This document shows positions 9,374 to 17,560 of a stretch of 64,000 nucleotides of DNA, piece after piece; the stretch's first letter is position 1, and every line of letters begins with the position of its first letter. The notes beneath the pieces were generated by a model, which was not told the origin of the DNA, did not search any database, and was given only the letters and a program-made list of their open reading frames with translations. Location of the stretch: NCBI RefSeq assembly GCF_022832975.1, contig NZ_CP094846.1, positions 620,001 through 684,000 on the forward strand, given 5' to 3'. This DNA is from Ornithobacterium rhinotracheale. GTDB taxonomy: Bacteria > Bacteroidota > Bacteroidia > Flavobacteriales > Weeksellaceae. The position numbers and the translations under genes were made by a program.

Positions 9374-10333
9374 ATGAAAGTTTTTTTACAATTATTTATA
9401 CTTGCAATCAGCTGTTTTTCTTGCATGTCTAATCTTAGACTAGAGAGAGGAACATATACAGAGAAAATAGATGGTTTAAATATTTATTATACGATTAAAG
9501 GAACTGGACCGATAATGTTAGTTGGTCACCCTAATTCTGGTAAGATTGGATACGAATTAACTCTAAAGCCATTAGAAGAAAGATTTACAATGGTATATTA
9601 TGATCCTAGGGGGACGGGGAAGTCTGAAGCTCCTTTAAACCTTAGTGATTACTCTCCTGAAAATTCTGTTAAAGAAATAGAGCTTTTAAGAAAGAAACTT
9701 AATGTTAATAAAATTTGGTTGTTTGGGCATTCTGATCAATCAGCTATAGCCCTACAGTATGCTACAAAATATCCTGAACATATTTCTGGAATGATTTTAA
9801 CTGGGACAAGTTACACAGGAACTCAGCAAGAATCTATGGATAGAAGAAGAGAGTCAGAAAATAAAAGAATTGCTGAATCTGAATGGTTTAAAAAAGTTAT
9901 TCAAGATTGGGATTATATGATAGAAAATAAAACTAGTGTAGATGAAAAGGGTAACGATATTTCTAGTGCTCCCCTCAAATGGTGGACTTACAATGAAGAG
10001 TCTTTTCAAAAAGTGAATCCTATTGTAAAAGAAATTTCAAAAGTTGGAAGAAGAAAACCTATTAATGGGGAGTTTTACCAAGAAACTGATGAGGAAAGAA
10101 ACAAATATCTAGAAGTCCAAAAGAGTTTTAAAAATATATCGGCAAAAACCTTAATTATAAATGGGAAATACGACACCAATAACCCCGTACAATATGTCCA
10201 AAAATTACATAATGTTATACCCAATTCTACATTAGTTACTATTGATAAATCAGGACATTTTCCGTGGATTGAAGCTAGTGAAGATACATTTAAAGAAATT
10301 AATAAATGGCTAAATGAGCTTAATAATAAGTAA
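9374..10333 (+). CDS. Alpha/beta-hydrolase, proline iminopeptidase-like, probable lipoprotein
   Basis: A 319-residue hydrolase with a short secretion signal and a Cys at residue 17 (CFSCMSN), suggesting a lipoprotein. The nucleophile elbow reads GHSDQS (Ser near 119), the acid is probably Asp in NGKYDTNNP (near 266) and the base His in KSGHFPW (near 295). An oxyanion-type YDPRGTGKSEAP motif is also present, all in S33 proline-iminopeptidase-like order. Substrate is unknown: aminopeptidase, esterase and lactonase are all possible. Its codons are clearly more AT-rich than those of the peptidase gene before it. It has no obvious operon partner and lies at the edge of the accessory segment. Confidence 0.85.
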   Translation: MKVFLQLFILAISCFSCMSNLRLERGTYTEKIDGLNIYYTIKGTGPIMLVGHPNSGKIGYELTLKPLEERFTMVYYDPRGTGKSEAPLNLSDYSPENSVKEIELLRKKLNVNKIWLFGHSDQSAIALQYATKYPEHISGMILTGTSYTGTQQESMDRRRESENKRIAESEWFKKVIQDWDYMIENKTSVDEKGNDISSAPLKWWTYNEESFQKVNPIVKEISKVGRRKPINGEFYQETDEERNKYLEVQKSFKNISAKTLIINGKYDTNNPVQYVQKLHNVIPNSTLVTIDKSGHFPWIEASEDTFKEINKWLNELNNK

Positions 10334-10355
10334 GTTTAGCAATTTTTGTAATTAA

Positions 10356-10591
10356 AACTCTTCTAAAACTATTTCGTGCAATGGTTCTGGCCATTCCGAA
10401 GTGTTTTTGCGCATTCCTGAAAGGGGGGATTTCGCTGTTTCGGTAGATGGGCAATGGGTGCTAACGATGTGGGGCGCTACCGATTTTTTGAGGTGAACCC
10501 TGGCTTTTCTACCCTTTCCATTTATCAAGACGATTATTTAATTTTTCAAACAAGATTGTGCATAAGAGCGTGGCGCCCGCATGGTGTTTGA
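10356..10591 (+). pseudogene. Frameshifted remnant of an unknown gene
   Basis: No intact ORF covers this region, but it reads as protein-like sequence in two frames joined at a T6 run (10485-10490). The first part contains SGHSEVFLRIPERGDFAVSV, then DGQWVLTMWGATDF; after the shift it continues with FEVNPGFSTLSIYQDDYLIF and stops at 10589. The join keeps a coherent beta-strand-like sequence and GC is higher than in the flanks, which suggests a decayed 3' gene end. The family is not recognised, and a chance reading cannot be excluded. Confidence 0.4.
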
Positions 10592-10675
10592 TTTTTTAAT
10601 TTGATTTAGTTTTTAGTGTTTATTAATGTTTTTCATTGTTTTTAATGCCTGTTGTTAACAGATTTGCACTGCTAA

Positions 10676-10727
10676 TTTTCCACAAAAGCCCTAAAAATAT
10701 GTTTAAAATCTATTTTCGGCAGGGGTG
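10676..10727 (+). repeat. 52-bp direct repeat, left copy
   Basis: This copy matches 16139-16190 at 51 of 52 positions, with G or A at one site near the end. It begins TTTTCCACAAAAGCCC and ends GCAGGGGTG. The two copies bracket the two secreted-protein genes on the minus strand. Flanking similarity is only weak, so the edges are sharp. Confidence 0.9.
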
Positions 10728-10780
10728 GGGCGTTTTACCCTTTTTTTGTCATTCTCCTTCGTAGGTATGCGTGTGTACCT

Positions 10781-10925
10781 TGTAGGTTTCCATTTCTCCC
10801 CAGTAGGTTTCCATTTCTCCCTAGTAGGTTTTCATTTCTCCCTAGTAGGTTTTCATTTCTCCCCGGTATTTTTCATTTTTACCTTGTAAGTTTCTATTTC
10901 TCCCCGGTAGTTTTGTATTTTTTTT
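10781..10925. repeat. 21-bp tandem repeat array, about 7 units
   Basis: Four near-identical 21-bp units run from 10781 to 10864, of the type AGTAGGTTTTCATTTCTCCC plus one base. They are followed by about three decayed units (10865-10925) and possibly preceded by another weak one. The period of 21 bp is two helical turns. Read on the minus strand each good unit contains GGGAGAAATG, a Shine-Dalgarno-like sequence plus ATG. No cas genes or unique spacers are present. Confidence 0.85.
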
Positions 10926-10993
10926 GAGGCTTTTTCAATTTTTGGGTTTTAAATATAGTTTAAACAAAGGTTAAAGGCTTTGTTGAGGAGTAA

Positions 10994-11027
10994 AAAAGCC
11001 ACGCCTCCTTTGGAGGCGTGGCTTTTG
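10994..11027 (-). terminator. Terminator of the minus-strand secreted-protein operon
   Basis: A strong hairpin with stem AAAAGCCACGCCTCC pairing to GGAGGCGTGGCTTTT around a 3-base loop. Read on the minus strand it is followed by a T6 run, 20-50 bases after the stop of the large secreted protein. Confidence 0.9.
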
Positions 11028-11048
11028 CATAGCTTTGAAAGTAGCATT

Positions 11049-14000
11049 TTATGGCTCTACTATTCCAAATTTCTGCATTAGATATTGGTTAATTTGCGCG
11101 ATTTCTTCATCGGTGAGCTGGCGGTCATAGATAAGTACTTCGCCGATTTCGCCCTGCCATATTCTATCGTTAAAGCCGCGGTCTTTGGCAATGGAGCCTA
11201 CCTTGGCGGCGGCTTTATTATCGGCCACGCGCACGGTGTAGAGCGCAAGCTTATCGGTTTTGAAATTGGTGTTAAAGAAATTCGCCGTTTTATTATTAAT
11301 CATCGTGGCGCCTCCGTTGGCAGGGTCAAAGCGATTGCGGTCGCTCATCCAGCCCGAGAAGATAGGCCCCAAAGCACCGTTGCTATGGAAGTCTGCCGCG
11401 CTTTCGCTACCGAGCAAGAAACTGAAATTGCTGGTGGTGTTAGGGTTGAGCTTAGAGACGATGAAGAAGGTTTTGCCCTGATAGGTTTGGTCTAGCTGAA
11501 TGCTCGCGCCCTCTCTATTAGGCTGAATGCTAATGAGCTTTTGCCCCGTGGCGGCGGTTTTCATTTCCGAAAAATTAGGCTTCGCAAGGGTGTAGCCTGC
11601 ACCCGAGATGGGGTCTTCTATCACCTGATTGTCCCAATCCATATGGTTGGCGCTCACCCGAGCCACAAGCCCCGAGATGCTGTTGGGCAGGTCGCTTTCT
11701 TTTGGGCGAGTTGCAATGCCGTATTTATCGATTAAATACTGATTGATTTGCTGAATTTGGGCAAGGTCTAGCTTTTCATCTAAGATGATGACTTCGGCAA
11801 TGTTTCCTATCCAAGTTCTGTTGCCAAAACCTCTGTCCTTAGAGATGTAGCGCACGCTGGCGCTGGCATTGGCATCGTCTACACGCAGGGCATACACCGC
11901 GAGGCCATTGGTGTAGAAATTGGTGTTAAAGAAGTTTCGTCTCAGCCCATTAATCATCGTTACACCGCCATTGGCAGGGTTAAATACCCCTGGGCGCGTG
12001 CTTAGTATAGCGCCAAGTTTGCCGCCACTGTGGAAGTGTGCCTCAACACCCGCTTGCGCACCGAGCAAGAAGCTAAAACTGTTGCTGGTATTAGGGGCTA
12101 GTTTAGAGACGATGAAGAAGGTCTTGCCTTGATAGGTTTTGCCTAAATCGATGTAGCTGTTTTGGGCTTTAAAGTGTAGGGTTTTATGCCCGTTGGATAG
12201 CTCTTGGCTTTGTTCTAGCTCTACCTGAGCGGCGTTTGCAAAGGTGTAGCTTTTGCCCGTAATCTTATCGCTGATGCTGGCATTGTCGAGATTGGCATTG
12301 GCAGCCTCTACCCACACAAGGGTTTTCCCGAGGAGGTCTTTTAGCACCTCTGGGGTGTCGCAGGCGCAGTAGGGGTACACGGTAAAGTATTCGGGGAAGG
12401 TCTCGGTGTAGCTTTGCCCTTGCTCATCGGTGAGGGTGAGCTTGGCACTGAACCGCCCAAATTTGTTGTAAACTACGCTTGGCGTATCGGTATCGGCGTT
12501 GCGCACTTGGCTAGCACCAGGGAATTCCCACGCGCGTTTTACGATGTTTTTGCCATAGTATAGCGAAATGTTTTTGGGCTTAAATTCAAACTCTTTGATG
12601 AAGGAGGTGCGCGCAGGGGCTTCTATATTCACCTCTATGGCGCTCATTTTTTCTAGCACCTCCTGCGGGAGCTTGCGTGTCCAGATGCCTGCCCCAGAGG
12701 TGGCCATATAGAACTCGCCCGTGCGGTACTGTATTTTGGGCTCTAAGATGTTTAGGTTAAAGGGTAAATCCTCGCTGTATTCCTTCCACTGCCCATCTAT
12801 GTAATAGAATACTTTGGAACGATTGTTCCCAAAGAGGAATATAACATCGGTGCCCCGCACATTGATGATGTGGCGGTATTTGAGGCTAGGGTCTGGGCTG
12901 CTGATTGATTCCCAACTTTGTCCCCCATCGTGGCTTACTTTTAGCATATCATTCCACCCGTATCGGAAAAGGGCATAGAGCGTTTTAGGGTCTTTATCGG
13001 AGATGGCAATGTTGATGTTTCTAGGGAATGGAGCGGTTCTTTCCGTCCAAGTGGCGCCACCATCTACCGAGGCATATAGCTTGTTATTAGCCGTTAAGTA
13101 CTGGTACAAAGGGTTGGAGAAAGCCACCATATACTGCTGCGGTTCTGTTTTAGGCTCAATATCCATTTGCTTGATGCGCCTTACGCCGTTTTCTTTATAA
13201 CTATAAAGGTAAAGCCCAAATTTGCCTGCCTCTTTTTCCTCTTTGGACTGAGCGAAATAATACATATTTCCGTATAAATCGCGCTGCGTGTAGTACGGAA
13301 TATCGCCCCCTGCATAAGGCTCAAAGGGCATAGGGTCTAGCTTATAATTGCCCGAGTAGGTAGTGTGGAGGTCTGCCGAGGCCGTGATGCCCGAGTAATC
13401 CGAGAAGACGAAATGCCGCTCATCATCGCCAGGGAGTACATAGCCCGTTGTGTTTTCGCCGCCGCCAAGGTGTTTAAATACGCCTTTTCCGTAAGTTTCC
13501 ACATGGTAGCTATCGCCGTTGTGGTACATACCGCCGCCCATATTGGTGTGGTATTCTCCGAGGTCAAAGCCCCAGTAATCACCACCGAGACCACTGGTGC
13601 GCACGATGTTTTCGGTCTCAAAGAAATCGGTGGAGTAATTAATTCCGCCATCGGTACTGAGCCAAGTGTCCACCGTGCCATCAGGGTTGATTTGCTGGTA
13701 GAAGGTTTGCATATCGGGGTGCAATTGTTTGGGGCCAGAGTAGCCGCCAAATCGCTCAAAACTCTGCCCACCATTTCTGGAAATATATGCGTTTAACCCT
13801 CCTACGATAAAGGTGTTAGGGTCTTTGGCAGAGACGATGATGGCACAGTTGTAAAACCCTTGGGTGTAAGTGCCCTTAGGTACCCAAGGGAAAGTGGCAA
13901 GGTTGATGTTCTCTGGGTAGCTGTAACCGTTGGCACCTGCACCAGGGCCATTAGGGTTAGGCAGTGTCCAGTGTTCGCCTGCATCGTTGCTTCTATACAC

Positions 14001-15269
14001 GCCCCAGAAAGCATTGTCTGCCGAGGTTTGCGCCGCAATGATGTAGGCATACACCACTTGGTCATCGCTTGGGGCTATGGCGAGCCTTGCCCCGCTACAA
14101 CCATTCATTCGGGTGGTAGGCTCATACCAGCCGTTGCCGTTGGTGCCTTTGCGCTCCCAAGTTTCGCCCCCGTCGGTAGATTTGTAGAAATACATAAAAT
14201 GAGTGGCGCTATCGTAAGCTAGGGCGTAGAGTTCGTTGTCGTGATTAGGGCGTTTTATAACATCGGTAACGCATAGGGGGAGCTTCACCTCGTAAGTGTA
14301 AGAGATGTTGCTGGCGCTTCCCGTTTGGGTTACTTTAATTAAGCCTCTGTTAGTCGCCATAAAGATTTTATCGTTCAGCGGATTGCCATCTGTGGGAATG
14401 CTGATGATTTTAGAAATATTATTCCCAATGCCTGCATATTTTTTAAGCTGATTAAAATCTGAATGGAACGCCCAAGTGATGCCGCCGTCTCGGGTGGTGT
14501 AAAGCCCTTTGCCAGAGCCTGCAAGGATTACATTTTCATCTGAGGCTAAGAAGGAAAGGGCGGTTACCTCTCTCACATCATAATTTCGGGTAGCGAGGTG
14601 CCACATTTTGCCCTTGCTGTGAGAGATGTACACAGTGCCACTCTCTACGGCACACACCGTGTAATTAGGATTGGTGGGCGATTGTGCAAAGGCGCGCACA
14701 TTGGCTTGGTGCGTAGAGGTAGGCTCGCCCGTGTTGGAGAGCATCTGCACAGGGCCATAGTAGTGCCAGCCCGAAAAGGTGGCGTGGTAGGGCACCGTTT
14801 CGCTATCATAGATAGAGGCACTGGTGGTAGAGAGGCTTCGTCTTCTACGGATTTTGCTTTTAGGCTTTTCGTAGAAACTATTGTTAAGCTCTGCCTCAGT
14901 AGGAAATTCCACAAAGCCCTGAGCGTTAATGTAAGGCTGTACTTCCTTTCGCCATTCTAGGTATTCTTTTTCGTACACACTACGGAATTCCTTTTTTATA
15001 GGCGTGTTTTCCTCTTTGGCGTGTGCAAGCCAAGCGGATTTAGGGGGCTTTGCCTGTTTTTTTTCTTTTTTAATAAGCGCGATGGCCTCTGGGTCTAGGT
15101 CGTTAGGCGTTTGGTCTCTATAAATTCCGTACAGAGAGTCTACTACAAAGACATTGGGCTTCGGCTTGTGCATTTCTAGGTAGAAGGCTGGCACGGCCTG
15201 AGACTGCGCACGCACGCCTATGATGCCCCACAGAAGGCTGGCGCAAAGTAGGTATTTTAATATTTTCAT
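11049..15269 (-). CDS. Large secreted protein: BNR/sortilin-type propeller, PKD domain, two tandem LamG-like domains
   Basis: A 1406-residue secreted protein with an N-terminal signal peptide (MKILKYLLCASLLWGIIGVRAQ). Residues about 160-870 carry repeated BNR/VPS10-type motifs such as STDGGETWERKG, SNDAGEHWTL and SVDGGATWTE, typical of sialidase-like or sortilin propellers. A PKD-like domain follows (about 890-960, RAWEFPGASQVRNADTDT), then two related LamG/concanavalin-like domains (about 975-1190 and 1200-1406). Both of these share YQGKTFFIVSKL, FSFLLG, DRGF and INQYL. There is no recognisable T9SS C-terminal domain. A surface adhesin or glycan-binding protein is likely; catalysis is not shown. 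It follows the small secreted protein gene by 18 bases. Confidence 0.85.
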   Translation of the reverse strand: MKILKYLLCASLLWGIIGVRAQSQAVPAFYLEMHKPKPNVFVVDSLYGIYRDQTPNDLDPEAIALIKKEKKQAKPPKSAWLAHAKEENTPIKKEFRSVYEKEYLEWRKEVQPYINAQGFVEFPTEAELNNSFYEKPKSKIRRRRSLSTTSASIYDSETVPYHATFSGWHYYGPVQMLSNTGEPTSTHQANVRAFAQSPTNPNYTVCAVESGTVYISHSKGKMWHLATRNYDVREVTALSFLASDENVILAGSGKGLYTTRDGGITWAFHSDFNQLKKYAGIGNNISKIISIPTDGNPLNDKIFMATNRGLIKVTQTGSASNISYTYEVKLPLCVTDVIKRPNHDNELYALAYDSATHFMYFYKSTDGGETWERKGTNGNGWYEPTTRMNGCSGARLAIAPSDDQVVYAYIIAAQTSADNAFWGVYRSNDAGEHWTLPNPNGPGAGANGYSYPENINLATFPWVPKGTYTQGFYNCAIIVSAKDPNTFIVGGLNAYISRNGGQSFERFGGYSGPKQLHPDMQTFYQQINPDGTVDTWLSTDGGINYSTDFFETENIVRTSGLGGDYWGFDLGEYHTNMGGGMYHNGDSYHVETYGKGVFKHLGGGENTTGYVLPGDDERHFVFSDYSGITASADLHTTYSGNYKLDPMPFEPYAGGDIPYYTQRDLYGNMYYFAQSKEEKEAGKFGLYLYSYKENGVRRIKQMDIEPKTEPQQYMVAFSNPLYQYLTANNKLYASVDGGATWTERTAPFPRNINIAISDKDPKTLYALFRYGWNDMLKVSHDGGQSWESISSPDPSLKYRHIINVRGTDVIFLFGNNRSKVFYYIDGQWKEYSEDLPFNLNILEPKIQYRTGEFYMATSGAGIWTRKLPQEVLEKMSAIEVNIEAPARTSFIKEFEFKPKNISLYYGKNIVKRAWEFPGASQVRNADTDTPSVVYNKFGRFSAKLTLTDEQGQSYTETFPEYFTVYPYCACDTPEVLKDLLGKTLVWVEAANANLDNASISDKITGKSYTFANAAQVELEQSQELSNGHKTLHFKAQNSYIDLGKTYQGKTFFIVSKLAPNTSNSFSFLLGAQAGVEAHFHSGGKLGAILSTRPGVFNPANGGVTMINGLRRNFFNTNFYTNGLAVYALRVDDANASASVRYISKDRGFGNRTWIGNIAEVIILDEKLDLAQIQQINQYLIDKYGIATRPKESDLPNSISGLVARVSANHMDWDNQVIEDPISGAGYTLAKPNFSEMKTAATGQKLISIQPNREGASIQLDQTYQGKTFFIVSKLNPNTTSNFSFLLGSESAADFHSNGALGPIFSGWMSDRNRFDPANGGATMINNKTANFFNTNFKTDKLALYTVRVADNKAAAKVGSIAKDRGFNDRIWQGEIGEVLIYDRQLTDEEIAQINQYLMQKFGIVEP

Positions 15270-15287
15270 AGATTTAAGCTAAGTTTT

Positions 15288-15995
15288 TTATTTATGCTGA
15301 ACGAGGAGGCTCACATTGGTATCTGGGCCGCCCACTTGGTAGTTAAAGGTGAAGTTACAGCAATTGTTGTAGAAGGCTATTACCTCGGCTTTGTAGTTGC
15401 CGCGCGGTAGTTTTTTGATGCTTAATAGTGGCAGATTTCCGTAATAATCGGAGATGCCATCAGATAGAAAGGTGTTAGAAGCCTTGTCGATAACCTCGCT
15501 GGTATTGTCATCTAAGCGCGTGAGTTTTAGCTTAAATAAAGGGGCAAATGCAGAGCTTCTTCCCTTGAAGTTTACGGTAACATTGAAGCTCACCTCCTTT
15601 TCCTCTGGCACCGAGAAGGTGAGGCTGGCGCCAGGCACGGGCGTTTCCACCTGCGTTTGGTCCATATTGAGGGCTTGCTGCGCTTGGGTATCTGCAAAAT
15701 AAGCCGTGGCGGTGCCGTTGGTAGCGGTGGCTTGCGCTAGGGGTGTCCACTTGATGCCGTCCCAGAAGTAGAATTGCCCTTCGGTGTGGTTAAAGATTAA
15801 TTGCCCTTTTTCGTTTCCGCTGGGAGGGTTTTGTTTCACCCGAGGGATTAGGATTCCTGCGGAGGAGTCTGGCGTGTCGGGGTTTGTTACTTGAATGTCT
15901 AGTGTAGCTTGTGGGGTCTCGGTATTGATGCCCACTTGTGCGTGCAGCCCTGCGCTAAGCCCTGCAAGGCATAGGAATGTGTAAAGTCTATTCAT
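15288..15995 (-). CDS. Small secreted protein of the QVGINT-start family
   Basis: A 235-residue secreted protein with a clear signal peptide ending LHAQ. The N-terminal domain has a sequence pattern common in flavobacterial secreted and fibre-like proteins: VGINTETPQATLDIQV, then GILIPRV, GQLIFNHTEGQFYFWDGIKW. The C-terminal half looks like a beta-sandwich, with SFNVTVNFKGRSSAFAPLFK, KKLPRGNYKAEV and an NNCCNFTF segment. It shares the N-terminal pattern and the KLPxGN motif with the three paralogues at 60234-62826. It is the first gene of a two-gene operon with the large BNR/LamG protein. The role is unknown; an adhesin subunit or accessory protein is plausible. Confidence 0.75.
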   Translation of the reverse strand: MNRLYTFLCLAGLSAGLHAQVGINTETPQATLDIQVTNPDTPDSSAGILIPRVKQNPPSGNEKGQLIFNHTEGQFYFWDGIKWTPLAQATATNGTATAYFADTQAQQALNMDQTQVETPVPGASLTFSVPEEKEVSFNVTVNFKGRSSAFAPLFKLKLTRLDDNTSEVIDKASNTFLSDGISDYYGNLPLLSIKKLPRGNYKAEVIAFYNNCCNFTFNYQVGGPDTNVSLLVQHK

Positions 15996-16138
15996 TTATT
16001 GTATTTTTTTTTGAGAAAACAAAGTGTGCGAAATTAAGACTTATATTTTACATAAAGTGTAATTTTAACAATTCTGCTTTTTATTTTAATGAAAAGAGTT
16101 ATTTTTTAGTTCAGTTGTAACATTTTTAATTGAAAGTT

Positions 16139-16190
16139 TTTTCCACAAAAGCCCTAAAAATATGTTTAAAATCTATTTTCAGCAGGGGTG
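16139..16190 (+). repeat. 52-bp direct repeat, right copy
   Basis: The second copy of the element at 10676-10727 (51/52 identity). It lies 21 bases upstream of the purA -7 box, so it may include upstream promoter sequence of purA. Confidence 0.9.
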
Positions 16191-16210
16191 CAGGGTTTAA
16201 ATAAAATGCC

Positions 16211-16218
16211 TACCTTTA
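16211..16218 (+). promoter_or_regulatory. Probable purA-purB promoter -7 box
   Basis: TACCTTTA matches TAnnTTTG at seven of eight positions and lies 37 bases before the purA start. Confidence 0.45.
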
Positions 16219-16255
16219 CGCACACAAAAATTTCGTAACAAAAATCAATTAACTT

Positions 16256-17542
16256 ATGTCAACATTCGTAGTAGTAGGCCTTCAATGGGGCGACGAGGGA
16301 AAAGGTAAAATCACCGATGTTCTATCGGCAAAGTCTGATTATGTAGTACGCTTTCAAGGCGGAAACAATGCGGGGCACACCGTGTATGTGGGCGAGAATA
16401 AATTTGTCTTGCAACTACTGCCCTCAGGCGTGTTACAATGCCGCGGAAAATGCATCTTGGGCAACGGCGTAGTGGTGGACCCCAAGGCCTTTATGGGTGA
16501 AATCGCAAAAATAGAGGAGAAAAATATGCGTACAGACCATGTCTTCATCAGTCGCCGCGCGCATGTAATTATGCCATACCATATCTTGTATGATACCTAC
16601 CGCGAGGAAGCCGCAGGCAAAAGCTCCATCGGTACCACCAAAAAGGGAATCGGGCCGTGCTATGAGGACAAAGTAGCCCGCATAGGCGTGCGTATGATTG
16701 ATTTGCTAAACCCTGAAATTTTAAGAGAAAAATTAAAGAAAAATATCGAAACTAAAAATGCAATTTTTGAGAAATTGTATAATAAGCCAGGATTAGATTT
16801 CGAAGAAGTGTACCAAGAATATCTTGCCATTGGAGAAAAATTAAAAGAACGCATCGTAGATACAGAACTTGAACTAAACCAAGCGATTGACCGTGGCGAC
16901 AATGTCCTGTTTGAAGGCGCACAAGCCTTGATGCTCGACATCGACTTTGGTACTTATCCTTATGTAACTTCCTCATCGCCCACCACAGGTGGCGTGTGCG
17001 TGGGAGCGGGCGTTCCGCCAACTAAATTGCAACACCTTATCGGGGTGGCAAAAGCCTATTGTACCCGTGTAGGAAACGGACCATTTGTGAGCGAAGATTT
17101 CGGAGAGGCAGGAGCCACTATGGCAAGAGTAGGGCACGAGTTTGGTGCTGTGACAGGAAGACCAAGACGATGCGGGTGGCTAGATTTAGTAGCACTTCGC
17201 CATGCTTGTATGATTAATGGCACCACGCATTTAGTCATCACCAAATTAGATGTATTGCAAGGTTTTGATAAAATCAAAGTCTGCACCGCTTATGAAACCG
17301 AAGATGGCCAAATCATAGATTACTTTACCTCATCTACCACCAAATTGGCCCAATACAAGCCCGTGTATACCGAGCTTGATGGCTTTCACGAAGACATCAC
17401 ACAAGCCAGTAGATTTGAGGATTTGCCAGAAACTGCCCAAAAATACATTCACTTCATTGAGGAATATTTAGGCATTGAGGTATACCTCGTTTCAGTAGGG
17501 CCAGAGAGAAGCCAAAACATTATTAGAAAAGAATTGTTCTAA
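16256..17542 (+). CDS. purA: Adenylosuccinate synthetase
   Basis: A 428-residue cytoplasmic enzyme that joins IMP and aspartate using GTP, the first committed step of AMP synthesis. The N-terminal GTP-binding signature QWGDEGKGKITD (residues about 9-20) and the IMP-binding GNNAGHTV are intact. Other family motifs are GTTKKGIGPCYEDK, FEGAQALMLDIDFGTYPYVTSS and TGRPRRCGWLD. Length is normal for the family. It is followed after 18 bases by purB, which catalyses the next reaction, so the two form one operon ending at the hairpin near 19025. Confidence 0.99.
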   Translation: MSTFVVVGLQWGDEGKGKITDVLSAKSDYVVRFQGGNNAGHTVYVGENKFVLQLLPSGVLQCRGKCILGNGVVVDPKAFMGEIAKIEEKNMRTDHVFISRRAHVIMPYHILYDTYREEAAGKSSIGTTKKGIGPCYEDKVARIGVRMIDLLNPEILREKLKKNIETKNAIFEKLYNKPGLDFEEVYQEYLAIGEKLKERIVDTELELNQAIDRGDNVLFEGAQALMLDIDFGTYPYVTSSSPTTGGVCVGAGVPPTKLQHLIGVAKAYCTRVGNGPFVSEDFGEAGATMARVGHEFGAVTGRPRRCGWLDLVALRHACMINGTTHLVITKLDVLQGFDKIKVCTAYETEDGQIIDYFTSSTTKLAQYKPVYTELDGFHEDITQASRFEDLPETAQKYIHFIEEYLGIEVYLVSVGPERSQNIIRKELF

Positions 17543-17560
17543 AACACTTAAAAACACACA

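Larger units (their letters stand above)
10334..11048. other. 715-bp non-coding interval
   Basis: No intact gene is visible. It holds the frameshifted remnant (10356-10591), an AT-rich stretch, one copy of the 52-bp direct repeat (10676-10727), the 21-bp tandem array (about 10781-10925) and the terminator of the minus-strand secreted protein gene. Confidence 0.7.

Noticed and set aside
10767-10889. 40-codon plus-strand ORF (repeating VGFHFS units) over the tandem array
   Set aside because: It is simply the 21-bp repeat read in frame, with no promoter box or ribosome-binding signal and a decayed end.
10781-10925. CRISPR array
   Set aside because: The units are contiguous 21-bp tandem copies with no unique spacers, and there are no cas genes.
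13365-13796. Long plus-strand ORFs inside the large minus-strand secreted protein gene
   Set aside because: They are antisense shadows of a GC-rich stretch with strong coding on the minus strand, and show no family features.
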